Positions 41,818 through 54,100 of a DNA stretch of 64,000 nt are shown piece after piece. Position 1 is the stretch's first letter; the number at the start of each line of letters is the position of its first letter. The notes under the pieces are model-generated. The model was not told the DNA's origin. It searched no databases and saw nothing but the letters and a program-made list of their open reading frames with translations. Location of the stretch: contig JAGKQI010000090.1 of the NCBI GenBank assembly GCA_018806915.1, positions 1,426,001 to 1,490,000 on the forward strand, written 5' to 3'. The position numbers and the translations under genes were made by a program. This stretch comes from Phytophthora colocasiae (Eukaryota > Oomycota > Peronosporomycetes > Peronosporales > Peronosporaceae).

Positions 41818-42643
41818 TGATGCAGTCTCGCGTGTCGAGCTTGGACACGCGACAATGACGACTGCTGCCCCCAGCGAGAAGGTTTCTCGCTGTAAGCTGC
41901 AAGATGACAAGCCAAACCTTGTCATCCTGAACGTGATGTTGAAGAGAGCGAACTCTCTTCGTGCCCTAGAGGACTCGGGCGCGTCGAACAACTTTGTTCG
42001 ACAGGGAAGTCTTCGAAGGCTTGACTTCGAAGAGGCCGACACGCCTCGCGGCGTGTTGGAGGTGCGGTTGGCAACAGGTGCCACCGTGAGGACTGAGAAG
42101 CGCGTAGTCCGTGTGCGCTTCTCTTACAAACGAAGGACGTTTGTAGAAGATCTTATCGTCTTGGATCTAGACGATAAGTTCGACATGGTATTAGGCATGC
42201 CGTGGCTTGCACGGCATGACCCGGTGATCAACTGGGAGAAGCGTACGCTCGTACGCTTCAACAACACATGCGCGACAGAGAGCGATGGCCCTGTCAGTGC
42301 TGCACATGCACCGGCCGGTGCATGTGAATCCCCAGTTGAGGCAGCAGCGGCCGCCGCTGCCTCCGATCGCCGCCGGCGACCTTCAACGACTCCGGGAGTC
42401 GTTGTGAGAAAATGTGTGTCGACTCAGAAATCTGAGCCGAAGGGTCGCGGTCACATGAGTGATGGTCAGGTGAATGTGAATCACCTGACGCGTAAACATC
42501 TGAATGATGTTTGTCACATGAGTGATGGTCAGGTGAATGCGATTCACCTGAGAGAAGGTAAAATACCGGTATTACCGGTATCCTGGAGGTACTTCAAGGC
42601 CCAAGGGTCGCGCCGACGACGCCGCGTCAACTCTGGGAGTTGA
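41783..42643 (+). CDS. Gy-A aspartic protease
   Basis: The -1 frame after the slippery site. The active site reads [11 protein letters not shown]: the Val before DSG in the array copies is Glu here (gtg to gag near 41971), which may affect activity. The second motif [17 protein letters not shown] is unchanged. The tail carries the repeated HMSDGQVN peptide. It stops at 42641-42643 while the pol frame is already open from 42552, an overlap of about 92 nt in the +1 relation. Most differences from 354-1182 are in hairpin loops or spacers. Confidence 0.85.
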   Translation, partial: RQGPVGAGRLTGDAVSRVELGHATMTTAAPSEKVSRCKLQDDKPNLVILNVMLKRANSLRALEDSGASNNFVRQGSLRRLDFEEADTPRGVLEVRLATGATVRTEKRVVRVRFSYKRRTFVEDLIVLDLDDKFDMVLGMPWLARHDPVINWEKRTLVRFNNTCATESDGPVSAAHAPAGACESPVEAAAAAAASDRRRRPSTTPGVVVRKCVSTQKSEPKGRGHMSDGQVNVNHLTRKHLNDVCHMSDGQVNAIHLREGKIPVLPVSWRYFKAQGSRRRRRVNSGS

Positions 42644-42960
42644 CGAAGCAAATAATATTCGGGGAACCGAAAGGCGTGCGTCAGCTCTGGGAGCTGACGC
42701 CACTGGCGCGTCGCTGCTAGTACTGGGAACTAGCGATCGTGCATCAGCTCCGGGAGCTGATGATGTGTGTACAAGCGAACGTTCGCTGCTAGTTCCGGGA
42801 ACTAGCGTTCGTGCGTCAGCTCTGGGAGCTGACGATATGTGTACAAGCGAACACTCGCTAGCGCAGGAAGCTAGCGAGAGCACGTCGACTCCGGGAGTCG
42901 ACGATGCGGTTGCTTCATCCGCTCCGGGAGCGGATGGAGGCTCTGCGGTTCAGGGAACCG
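42626..42960 (+). repeat. Cluster of ten hairpins, most with CGG or TGG loops
   Basis: Arms of mostly 8 bp flank a YGG triloop at 42626, 42680, 42743, 42788, 42815, 42884 and 42917; related forms are at 42716 (one mismatch), 42854 (9-bp arms, 7-nt loop) and 42946 (AGG loop, 6-bp arms). GTCAGCTCTGGGAGCTGAC is used twice. In the pol frame they encode APGAD, TPGVD and VPGTS repeats. Confidence 0.9.
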
Positions 42961-45900
42961 ACTGCGCGGCAGGAGGTGCTGGCGGTTGCAAACGCCCAGC
43001 ACCCGAACAACCTGCGTGCTCACGTGCAGCAGCGCTGCACGCGATGAGCGGCACTCAAGCCGGGCTTGATAGTGCGAGTCAGCGGAAGGAATCCGCTGAC
43101 GATTGCGATAACGTCCCGTCCAAGGTGCGATGCCTTGGACGTGGAGCACCTGGAGCCGGGCTCCATGGAAGACCTTCGCGGCGCAAGCTCAGGGAGCTGC
43201 GCGAGTCTCAGTCCGGGACTGAGACGGGTGTATCTGCAGTGCAGACACCGAGTATCGAGACGTTGAACGTCTTGACACGTACTGGTACTGGGTTACAGTA
43301 CCAGAGGATGCGGTTGGAGAATCCGCCGACGTGTGCGTCGGCGTTGACCGCACTTCCAACGATGAGTTGGAAGCGCTTCGCGCGGGACTTGTACGATGGA
43401 CGCATCGAACAAATTTGCATTCTCTCGGATATCGAGAGAGTGGATCGCGAAGCCGAAGAGCTGAAGCAGCTCGTCGTCGATGGGATCACTGAGGGTGATG
43501 ACTCCCTCAGTGCGAAGACTAAGAAGCAGCGCTTCGAAGAGCAGAGTTGGGACTCGTTGAGGTCGAGTCCCTACTACGAAGTTCTGCGGGAGTACAAGGA
43601 TGTACTCCCGGACGAGATTCCTTCGGAGCTTCCGAAGGATAAGGGCGTACAGCACGAGATTGATCTCGTGCCGGGCACGAAGTACTGTGTTACACGGCAG
43701 TGGCCACTGCCGCGTGAACAAGTGCAAGCGATCGACGACTTCTTTGAAAGTCGTCGTCTTGCAGGTCAAGTGCGAGAGTCAAAGTCCCCGCACAGTGCTC
43801 CAACGTTCTGTGTGAAGAAACCACAGGGCGGCTGGCGCATCGTTCATGCGTATAACGAGCTGAACGATGCGACGATACCGGCGCAGACGCCGATACCGCG
43901 AAAAGATGTTATCATCGATTCGATGGCCTTGAGCACTATCTTCAGTGCTCTAGATCTGCGTGATGGATTCTATCAGATCCTCATGCGTGAGAGGGACATC
44001 CCTCCCACTGCGGTAAGCACTCCAAGCGGTATGCTTTGGGAGTGGCTCGTAATGCCACAGGGGCTTAAGAACGCCCCTGCAACGTTTAATAGATGCGTGA
44101 CACATCTATTGCGCTCGGTGCGCGACTTCGCACCGAGTTACTTCGACGACGTGTTCGTCCACAGCCGGGCTGTGAGCGGGAAGACGGACATTGAGATGCA
44201 CAAGGTGCATCTCCGGAAGCTACTAGAGCTTATGAGGAAACATAAGCTCTATGCGAACCTGAAGAAGTGTATCTTTGGGGCAAGCGAGATACCTGTGCTG
44301 GGGTGTCTCGTGGGGAAAGACGGCGTGCGCCCTGACCCAGAGAAGGTCAGAGTGATCAATGAATGGCCCACGCCATCCAATGCGAAGGAACTGAGGCAGT
44401 TCCTTGGTCTTGCCACGTACTTGTGTAAGTACGTGGAGAACTACGCGGGCAAGATTCGCCCGTTGTCACAGCTTCTTAGGAAAGAAGCTGAGTGGATTTG
44501 GACGACCGAGTGCGAGGAGGCATTCGGTGCAGTCAAGCAGGGCTTGACTGAAGCGCCGATCTTGGCCGTGGCGGACCAAGATCGTCCATTCCACGTGTGT
44601 GCGATGCATCCGACTTTGCAATCGGATGTGCATTGATGCAACACGATCACGAAGGGCGTGATCATGTAGTCTACTATCAATCGCGTCAGCTGAAGCCAGC
44701 TGAGCGTAACTACCCTGTACATGACAAGGAGCTCCTTGCCATGAAGTATGCACTCGCAAAATTCCGAGTGTATCTACTTGGGAGTAGACCGTTCGTGGTC
44801 TATACAGACCACGCATCATTGCGTACGGCGATTAAGTCGCCGCACATCTCGCAACGTATGGCGAGATGGTTGTCCTTCTTCGCGGAGTACAACTTCCGGG
44901 TGGAGTATAAACCCGGAAGACTCAATGTAGTGGCCGACGCGTTATCGCGTCGACCTGACTATGCGGAGACGGTCGACGCCAACGCAGTTGGCGTCGTGAG
45001 GACAAGTGTGCCGTCGTCAACGTTGATTGACGACGTGAAGAACGCGTATGCAAGGGATGGGGCTGCTGGAGTTCCTCGCAGCACCTTCCGACGTGGCACG
45101 TCGGAAGCTAACCCCTCATCTTCGAGCTCGTGTACACCGCTATCGTGTACACGAAGGCCTATTGTTGTACAGTGCAGTAGACGACAATGCGGATCGCATT
45201 GCCGTTCCGCATGATCATGACCTCCGGTTGAGGATCATGTTCGAGTATCACGATGCCCCTACGGCAGGGCATCCGGGTCGTGAGAAGACGTACACTCTTC
45301 TCACGCGTGACTTCTACTGGCACCACCAGTACAAGTGGGTGCGCAAGTACGTACGTGCTTGCGAGGTTTGTCAACGCGTGAAGCCTGCGCAGTTCTCGCA
45401 GGCTCCTCTTCAATCACTACCGACTCCGTCGGAGTGTTGGCAGTCCATGTCCATGGACTTTGTCTTCGGTCTTCCGCCTGACAGCAAGCGGAGGACGGGC
45501 ATCGTTGTCTTTGTGGACCGATTCAGCAAGATGGTCCATCTTGCTGCCGTCCCGGCTACTGTTACAGCCGCGCAGACTGCGCGACTGTTTGTTGACATGG
45601 TGTTCAAACACCATGGCATGCCGCTCGACATTGTGTCGGACCGTGATCCACGCTTCACAGCGCGGTTCTGGCAAGAAGTGTTTACACTTCTTGGCTCACA
45701 GTTATCAATGTCGACTGCGGATCATCCGCAGACGGACGGACAGACCGAACGTGTCAACCGTGTATTGGGTGACACGTTGAAGAGCTACGCTCACTCGTTC
45801 CCGCATTGGAGCGAGTGCTTGCCGATGGCAGAGTTTGCCATCAACAACTCGGTGCATGCCTCGACAGGGCATGCACCGTTCTACGTGAACGCCATGAGGC

Positions 45901-46487
45901 ATCCACGATTGCCGAGCATGCTCGGCGGGGTAGCTTCCTCCTTAAGTGGGGGAGGATCTACGGTTGCGTCCGAACAACCGCAGAATGCAACTGATAGCAG
46001 CACACTATCAGCTGCTGTGACGCGTGCGACGTCTCGTTCGAGCAGGAACGAGCGCGCGATGTCTGTGAAGGGCACAGACATGAGAGATGATAGCGAGCAG
46101 GCAGGGCCTGCTGCTGACAAGGGCGACAAACTGATAGAAGTCAGCTCGAGTGCGCTAGACTTTGTCCAGCGAAGACAAGCCGTCATACGGTTTGTCCAGG
46201 ATGCTATCGCAGCTTCTGTCGATCGACAGAAGCTGAACGCTGATACTGTTGGTAGAGGCAACACAAATGAACTCGAAAAGGGTTCATTAGTTTGTTAGCT
46301 ACACAAAATCTACCTAGACATGCAGTGTCTGACTTTGGAGCAAGCAAGCTTGCTCCAAGATTCATTGGGCCGTTCAAAGTACTTGAACGGCATGGTAACG
46401 CGTACCGGCTGGACATACCGTCCAGCATGAGGCTCCACCCGACCTTCTACGTCGGGCGGTTGAAGCCGTACGTGCAGCACGGACTAC

Positions 46488-46624
46488 CTAGGGCTGGTAG
46501 TCCGACTGAGGAGTGCGAGAGGCCTGGAAGGCCTTCTCGAGACCGTCGACACGGTCGATCAACCGGTTCACTCTCGTCCCAAGACCGGACGAGAGGTTCG
46601 AGGCACTCTGAGCTGCCTCGCAGA
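46488..46624 (-). pseudogene. C-terminal end of the Gy-A antisense gene
   Basis: On the minus strand, after removing B3 and one CAGA, the frame from 60527 continues as CEAAQSASNLSSGLGTRVNR and ends QSDYQP at TAG 46490-46488. It extends the coiled coil and stops 15 nt from the GRLKPY codons of integrase. Confidence 0.65.
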
Positions 46625-48096
46625 TGTGGTGGAGCGGATCTGGCCAAAATCTGGTTGAGGCCGATCGCGATCGCCACTTGCGCCCAGACACTGACTAACG
46701 GAGGGGGTCCCCCGATGATCCGTGATCTTGCTGCGTGTAGTGTTCACCTTGTGTACCCGTCGGTAGGCGGGTTACGCTCTTCCAGGTGACTTCTGAAGAT
46801 GTCTTGGGACGAGAAGAATGTCTTGGGTGACGCAGGGGTGGTGAGATAGCGTGGGAATACTTCACTCTACCTCGGAGAGGTTGATCCGGGTCACAGGCGA
46901 GTTCTCGAGCCTTGATCCGGTCGCCTGATCTTCGATCCAGGTCTTCCAAAGGTCCAATGTTGGGGATCTGATCCCTTCCTTTACGATGCTTGCCGCTTCC
47001 TATAGCGGGTGTCTTGATGGGTTGAGAGTCGACGAGATCGTCAGGCCAAGCAGCCAATTCCTTCCGATCCGTAGTTCGCACGTAAAGGATAGATCACTAG
47101 ATAGGGTAAAACTGGCCAATGTATTATCCAGAATTAACCTCTATGCTAGATCTCTTCTCCTTACCTTCTTGATGCCGGGGGGCCAATGTAATTCCCAGTT
47201 CCGGTCTTGAACAAAGGCACTTGTGATGTCCAGAGCAAATTCGATTCTGTTTATGGTTATTCCTATGTCTACTAGTCCCATCCTCATCTGCTATCCTACG
47301 ATCACCTGACATCCGGCTACACAGCTGCTCCTCCGATCTTCGATCTCGATCTCACCTAACCCTTGATCGCGATCTCGATCACCGATCTCGGTCATCGATC
47401 TCGATCATCGATCTCGATCTCGATTAGCCGTCTTGATCAGCTGCTCTGAACAGTAGTCTTGACCGTAGCCTTGATCGGCCAGCTTGAACAATGATCCTGA
47501 TCGGCAATCTTCTCACTTGATCTCGTGTCTCCGCGTCACCGATATTTAAGATCGCGATCTCCCTATACTTGAGCATCGCTCCCCCCGTGCGACTGATGCT
47601 GCCACCATTGTTCGAACCAGAAATCACCTCTTTGGATGGCCTCTGCATGACTGCTTCCTTGGGTACTCTTCGAGTCTCCTTCGGCTTAACACGGTGTGTA
47701 GCGTCGCTGATCCCGTGCAATGCACCCTGATCGTTGGATATCGACCCCTTTCTGCGGCGGCATCTCGCGATCAGGTCGTCGTCGGTCCACGGCAGATCGG
47801 GCCTGTCCTGATCTGCCGCTGCTTTGGTCTCCTTCTCCCCGGTGCTGAGCCACTACGTGAGACTTTACGGCGGGGCTCTCTGATCGCTTAGTCTCACCCG
47901 ATCAAGGCGTCATCCATCATTCACTTGCGGAGAGATCAAGGCGATTACCGATCCGGGTCCATTCGTCAGCCGTCATTCGCGGAATCTGGGGTCATCAGCC
48001 GGTATCTTGCTACGCCAGAGGCCCCTGTCGCTTGATCCAACTCTCTCCGGGCCTGACGTTGCCTTTTCCCGGATTTCTTATTCGCGCTTCACCACA
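46625..48096 (-). repeat. Gy-B3 3' LTR
   Basis: 1472 bp, TGTGGT on the left and ACCACA on the right. GATC-dense, notably 47340-47440. Confidence 0.92.
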
Positions 48097-48108
48097 TCCG
48101 CCCCCAGC
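48097..48108 (-). other. Polypurine tract (Gy-B3)
   Basis: Complement of GCTGGGGGCGGA next to the 3' LTR, as in B1 and B2. Confidence 0.75.
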
Positions 48109-48221
48109 CTGCAAGTTGGCCCGTCTCGGTCCACTTCAGGTCTCATTCTCCAATCTTCTGTTCAAGACACAAGTGACCCCACTGCACCTCGACCACCATC
48201 ACCCGACTTTCTCCGGCCCAC

Positions 48222-50777
48222 ATGAGTCAGCAAGGAAGTGATCCGGGGAGCGATTATCTGCCCACACCTCCCGACTCCCCAAGATCTCCTGACGGTCCGC
48301 CATCTCCCCACTCCGACATCTCGCGACGTTCGTCGGGTCCGGCTCCAGACCACGCGCGCCCGCTCTCATCCGATGAGGCTGGGCCGATGCCGGGCAGTCC
48401 AGGGCGGGATCGCCTGGTGCGCGAACGCGATCAGCTAAGTCGTGAAGCCATGGAACTTCGGGCGCATGTCGACGCCATGGAGCGGTTCCGGGCGGACCAG
48501 CAGGGCGAGATCGCTGATCTCGCGGAGGAAGCCTCTGATCTCGATGGATTGCGCGTGCAGGTTCACCAGCTCCGATCGGAACGCGACGAGTTCGCGCGGC
48601 GTCTCAACTCTGCCCAGGCAGACCTAGATCGAGCTACAGAGGACCGGGATCGTTTGACTGACGAGGTGGAACAAGCCACTAACGAGATCCAGGATCTCCA
48701 GGCGGAAGCCCGGATCCATGCTTGCGATCTGGCTGAGGCGAAGCAAGACTCCGTCACCGCCAAGGCCAGCTACAACCGGATCTCGGCTGATCTTGCACAT
48801 CTCCAACTGGATTCCAGCCCCACGCCTTCGACCGGGGCTCCCACCCGATTGGCCCTGGCTGAGCGAGATCGAGCCTTGGCGGACTCCGCCCGAGCGACCG
48901 CTTCCCTGACCAGTATCGCTGCCGAACGTGACCTGGTCACCGATCAACTCGCCCACGCTAACTCCGAACTGAACCGAGTCACTTCGGAGCGGGATCGCCT
49001 ACTCGTGGAACGAGACCAAGCGTTCGCAGATCGCGACAGAGCACAGACGGATCTCAGCACCGAGCGACAGCGATCCACTCGTCTAGGTACGCATATAGTC
49101 TAGATCCCCCTCCACCTGACCATGATCACTCATATTCTGTTTGTCGTAGAGGATGATCTGATCGGTACCCATGCCGAAGTGCAGGAGTTAGAAGCGAGTC
49201 TTCAAGCACTGCAGGAGAACTACGATCAGGCGGAAGATAACGTATGGGTGACTACCAACGTCCTGACCGAAATGGTGTCTCGGCTCCGCGCTGCTCAAGA
49301 TGAACGGGGGTCAAACGCGCTCTCAGTCCGCCCCCATCTCCCGCTACATCGCCCCCGCACAAGGCTTCGCGGACGGAGCCTCCCCCGACCGATCACAACG
49401 CGGCCACACCTGACGTTCCCGCTGGAGACCAACCTGGTGGCCAGGCCCAGGCGACCGAGCTCGCGAGGAAGGCCCAGACCCCTTCGATCTGGGTCCTGAA
49501 CCCGTGATCCCGACTGGGCCGGATGCGGAGGAAGCAGATCGCACCCAGGCCACCTCGCAAGTGACCGTGGAAGCACCTTCCCCGAAGAAGGGTGGCTCGG
49601 ATCGGTCCAAACGCAAACCCGATCCGGAGCATGACGATGACGAAGAGGATTCTGGCGCTGGATCCGACGACGCTCTTCGGGCTACGATACTCCGATCGCT
49701 GTCGTGGCACCGCCGGCATGGAAATCCTCCTCCAGCATCCGGTGATCAAGGGGGGTCTGCTCCTTCGACGCCTCCGGCGCAGCCGACACCTCCGGGGGGC
49801 AGTTCCCCACAGACTCCGATCACTTCTCCTCAGGGATCCCCGAGGGGTAGTCCAGCTGGCGGGAGCCCTCCCGGTGGGGGATCTCCGGGTGGCGGCTCTC
49901 CGGCGGCTCGCCGCGCCCCCAGCTGCACCCTCCTTTGTTCGCGATCAGCTCGGCCATTCCCGGGTATGCGAACGTCCGGCAGTTTGCGGCTGGTGATGTC
50001 TTCCCGTGGGATCCGATGTTCATCGGAACTTTGGCGATCGTCGGTATGATCCTCTCCACATTGTCCAAGAGGCTGCTGCTACCTCCCGGATTCCTCTACC
50101 CAGCGAGATCACCGGCTAACCGCCCTTCCCGAGCCGGGATCGGTTGGTTGGCCAGCCTGAACACTGGGCCCAACGTGCAGGCCCTACTTGCTACCCGACC
50201 TTGGGAGGTGCTCCGCAACCGACCGGCCCCCCTCACCTTCGATCTCGGTCTACATCGTCGTGCTGGAACTCCGCTGGGGCAGATCGCGGATGCCTACGCC
50301 GCCTTCGAGTCAGATCACCTGCAGGCCTACTGGGAATCGACCCATTATCTCGAGATCACGAAGGCGATGTATGAGGCTGATCCTGACCTCCATCGGTATT
50401 ACCTCGAACGTCGGCAACGGCGTAGCCGCACCGGAGAACGTTGGCGGCTGCTATTGGGACGATTCCTGCCCATGATGCGTGCGATGTGGGCGGACATCGA
50501 TCTTCTGCTTGATCCCTACTTCCTGCACTTCCCCACTATCCGTGATCGGGTATACTGGTACCCCGGATCGGTCTCCCGAATGGCTAACCTGGCCCAGCCG
50601 ACTCTGAACCGACCGGAGCCCACCGATCTGATCTCTGCGTTGGCAGAATGCGATCAAGAGGACCTTTGGCGCAACCATTACCGCGATCGGCCGGCAGATC
50701 ACCCGTCTCGGCAGATCCCACGGCTCGAAAACAAGTTTAACCCGCCTGCTCCACCTACACCTCCTGGGACTCCCTGA
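48222..50777 (+). pseudogene. Gy-B3 antisense coiled-coil gene
   Basis: ATG 48222 (MSQQGSDPGSDYLPTPPDSP), 126 nt from the LTR. The first ORF (to 49103) is a clean coiled coil (DRLVRERDQLSREAMELRAH; TERQRSTRL at its end). Splicing of 49087-49149 joins it to EDDLIGTHAEVQELEASLQ. Further frame breaks near 49310, 49500 and 49905 separate an acidic/Pro-Gly middle from the C-terminal domain (AIPGYANVRQFAAGDVFPWD; WYPGSVSRMANLAQP; IPRLENKFNPP) ending at 50777. Compared with B2 some 30 bases are missing near 48510 and 49460. The gene is broken here, but homology along its length to B2 and B1 shows it was a protein gene. Confidence 0.75.
49087..49149 (+). other. Probable intron in the B3 antisense gene
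   Basis: GTACGCATATAG...TTTGTCGTAG, 63 nt with in-frame TAG. The flanks join as ...CGTCTAG+AGGATGAT, giving RLEDDLIG in frame. Conserved with 11698-11760. Confidence 0.62.
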
Positions 50778-51131
50778 TCTCGCGATCTCGATCAGTCCGG
50801 AGGTGATCAGCCGAACCTGGAGTCGATCAGCACGCTTACATATTCTTTATCACGATCCGGTACTTCGCCACGCGATCCCGACTCCAGCCTAGCCTCTTTT
50901 CAATTCCACGTAATTTTCCCAACTTCAAAGATCAGCGTTCTTCTCCATACTTACTCCACAGTTTCGATCCCCATTCAACATCTTCAAAATCTCCACACCT
51001 TCCATCCAATCACTCCGGTTTCACATGCATATACAAGAAAATATAAAATCTCTACATCCGATCCAGATAGACATCCAGATCTGCATCCGCGATCTCGGCG
51101 TTGTGACCTGGTCACACCGCCCTCTTCGCGT
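50778..51131. other. Convergent intergenic region of B3
   Basis: 354 bp between convergent stops, closely matching 13401-13776 but with only one of the two aaaatataaaatctc repeats. No gene seen. Confidence 0.6.
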
Positions 51132-54100
51132 CTACACCTCTTCGTGCGACTGCATCACGCCAAACCGATTTCGGTTAGCATGATCACGTAGGAACGCGCT
51201 CAGTATGGCTCCACAGTTAAGATCAGCTTCATCAACCCAAGTCGGTTCGTCATAACCGACCCAGTGCACCAGGAATTCACGATAGATCCGGCCGTAGCGA
51301 GTTCGTTTCCCACTTCGCATGTCCGAGATCCGTTCGACCTCGTACTCATCGGCATCCAGATCTGGGACCCAACTGTCCTCCGGAAGGAGGATCTCATCGA
51401 AATCGAGCCGATCTGCCTCATCCACCGTCAACTCGATCCGCGGTCGATCTGGAAAATTCCGTACCAGCTTTAGCTTAGAAACATGGACCACTGGGAAGAT
51501 GTGGTAATCAGATCCCGCGATCTCCAGCTTGATCGTGAATTCGTTGAGCTTCTCTGCAACACGGAACGGGCCGTGCCAAAGGTGAGCGAGTTTACGCGCA
51601 TATCCTTCCATCACACGATCTAGATACAGCCAAACCCGTGATCCAGCTTCGATCTGATGCGGATCGACATCCTCATTGTGCCGATCGGCTCGGTCTGCAA
51701 TCGCCTCTCGTAGCCTAGCGTTGACCTGTTCTCGCGACTGCTGGTAGTATCTCTGAACCCGATATCTCCACCGTCTTGGATCGCGATCGTGGCGTCTAGT
51801 CGATCCGATCGGGATCGTTGCTTCCAACGTTGATCTCGGATCCCATCCATGTACCAAATAGTGAGGGGTATCTCCCCGAACCCGATCGTGAGCCGTGTTA
51901 ATGGCGAACGTCAGTCGCTCCGCATATTCATCCCAGTCCTTCTGATCGAGATCTTGAACGTACATCTTGATCGCCCTAGTCGCCGTTTGCACCATCCGTT
52001 CTGCAGTCCCTGTGGCCGGTAGGCCATCGTCGCCCGTTGTCGCTGCCCCAGGATCTTATTGAACGATCTGAAGAAGTCGGACATGAAACCCGGTTCTCGA
52101 TCGTGCCTGATCATCTCGCTAGCACCAAATCTGCGGAACACGCATTCTTCATAGGATTCGGCGACGGTCTGGGCTGATCGTGAGGAACTGGCCTTCGCGA
52201 TCACATATCCCGTGAACAGATCTACCCAGATCAGTAGTTCGGTGTTGCCTTTGTTAGATCTGGGTAGGGAGGGTATGTGATCCATCGCTATGATCTGGAA
52301 TGGGTATGTCGCTTGCAGATTCCCCGGCGACTCGCCCCGGATCGTGGGCCTCCCCTTTCCAATCTCACAGTCTACACACTCGCCTACGTATCGCTGCACG
52401 CTCCGATATAATCCCCTCCAGTGGAAATGATCTCGGATCCGCTGATAAGTGCGTCCGATCCCCTGATGTCCCCCTTCTAGAGTCGTATGGTAGTGGTGGA
52501 GGACATCCTGCTGTAGCGTTTCTGGAACTACGAGTCTCATCAGGCGGTCGTGATCACCACTTGATCTCGGCCCTGGTGGGCAGTAAAACAGCAGATCCTG
52601 TTCATCTACCTCGTACTCGGAGGCGATCTTGGCGTAGGATCCAGATTCGGCTCGAGTAAGATCCGCGATCTGCCCAGCCAGGTACTTCTTTAGTCCGGCG
52701 ATCCAGACCTCCTCGTCCTGGGCTCGCCTGATCCGATCCACCCGCATCTCCCGGATCAGTTCCTCTCGCAGGACGGCGGCATCGGGTCGCGCTCGGGCTG
52801 CACGCGTGGCTACTGCCGACACTTGCACAGTTCGATCTTCAACTCGAGGGATCAACACCTCATCAAGCCGATTTAGGGTGACCAGATCGCACCGATCTGC
52901 CTCATCGTGGACCTCGATCCCGCTTCCTCGCTGCAGCGCGGCACTCGCCAAGCTGTCTGCGCTCCCATTCCAGTCTCTCTTCACATGGACCAGCTCATGA
53001 TCTCCCCAATTCCGCAAGTGATCTAGCACCTTCTGTTTCAGTAACGTCAATCCTGGCGCCTTACAGTCGATCTCGCCCCGGACTTGTCGGATCACTAGGT
53101 TCGAATCGCCACAAACGACCAAACGGCGGCGCTCTAACTGTGTGATCATGCTAAGACCCAGCAAGAGTCCACGGTATTCCGCTTCATTGACAGTAAGGCT
53201 CTCCACATAGTCTGATCTAGCCTTGATCACTTTCCACTCTGGCAAACTCCACACGATCGCGCTGAAAGCGCCTCCTCCTCGTTTCACGCGTGCCGATCCG
53301 TCGAAACTTATAACCCACAGCTCCTCATCTGGGTCTACGGTGGGGATCGGCATCTGGATCCGACGTTTTGGTTCCTTCCGTGGCGCGATCGCGATCAGGG
53401 CTTCGTCGATCTCCGATCTAGGCGTTATATTAGCTGCGATCGCCCCCAGTATTTCATCCTCTCCCTTCGTACACTTCGTGATCTCGAGCGTCCATGGGGA
53501 TAGAAGTGCAGACCATTGTCCCAGACGTCCTTGGAGGCCGGCAGACTTGAACAGCCAGGCAAGCGTGGAGTGTCGGGTTAGGACCTTGATCCGACGTCCC
53601 ACCAACAAGGTGTAGTGTAGATCCAAGATCCGAAGTAGAACCAACACCTCCTTTTCGGCCACATTATAATTCAGCTCGTTAGTCTTCAAGGTTCGGCTGG
53701 CAAACGCGACCGGGTGGTAGATCTGGTCGTGTTCCTGCATCAGCGCGGCGGAAATCGCCCAGTCACTAGCATACACAATCACCACGGGCAATTTCGCCAT
53801 GTCGAAGTGACGGAGGATCGGGGTCGACGCGATCTTGGCTTTCAAGGCTGTAAACGCCCTGTATGCCCTACCCCACCTCTCGTCGCCAGTCTTTAGGCCC
53901 AGGTTGGCTCCGATCTCGCTTGAACAGGGTGAAGACATCGCCCCCAAGTCGGTATCCGGTGTACTATCCCCCTTTTGAGTCGAGGTGTCTGGTGATCCAT
54001 CCTGATTCGACTTAAGCGAAACGAGATCTCGAGTGATCGGGTCCGTGCTATCCATGATCTTTCGTAGATCTGGTCGCTTCTTCAGTTCTGCGAACTCCAC

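Larger units (their letters stand above)
42552..46624 (+). pseudogene. pol: Gy-A Pol: RT, RNase H, integrase; three frameshifts, cut by B3
   Basis: The frame opens at 42552, with no ATG needed if made by a second shift. N-terminal 250 residues are low complexity (SAPGAD, STPGVD repeats encoded by tandem hairpins). RT: HEIDLVPGTKYCVTRQWPLP; YFDDVFVHS near 44140. RNase H: CDASDFAIGCALM; HDKELLAMKYALAKF; YTDHASLRT. Integrase: GHPGREKTYTLL; CEVCQRVK; SMDFVFGLP; SDRDPRFTA; DGQTERVNR; APRFIGPFKVLERHG; YVGRLKPYVQHG. Frame breaks: a GT duplication near 44600, a shift near 45060 and one near 46290. B3 (target CAGA) cuts it at 46624; the chromodomain resumes at 60527. Confidence 0.9.
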
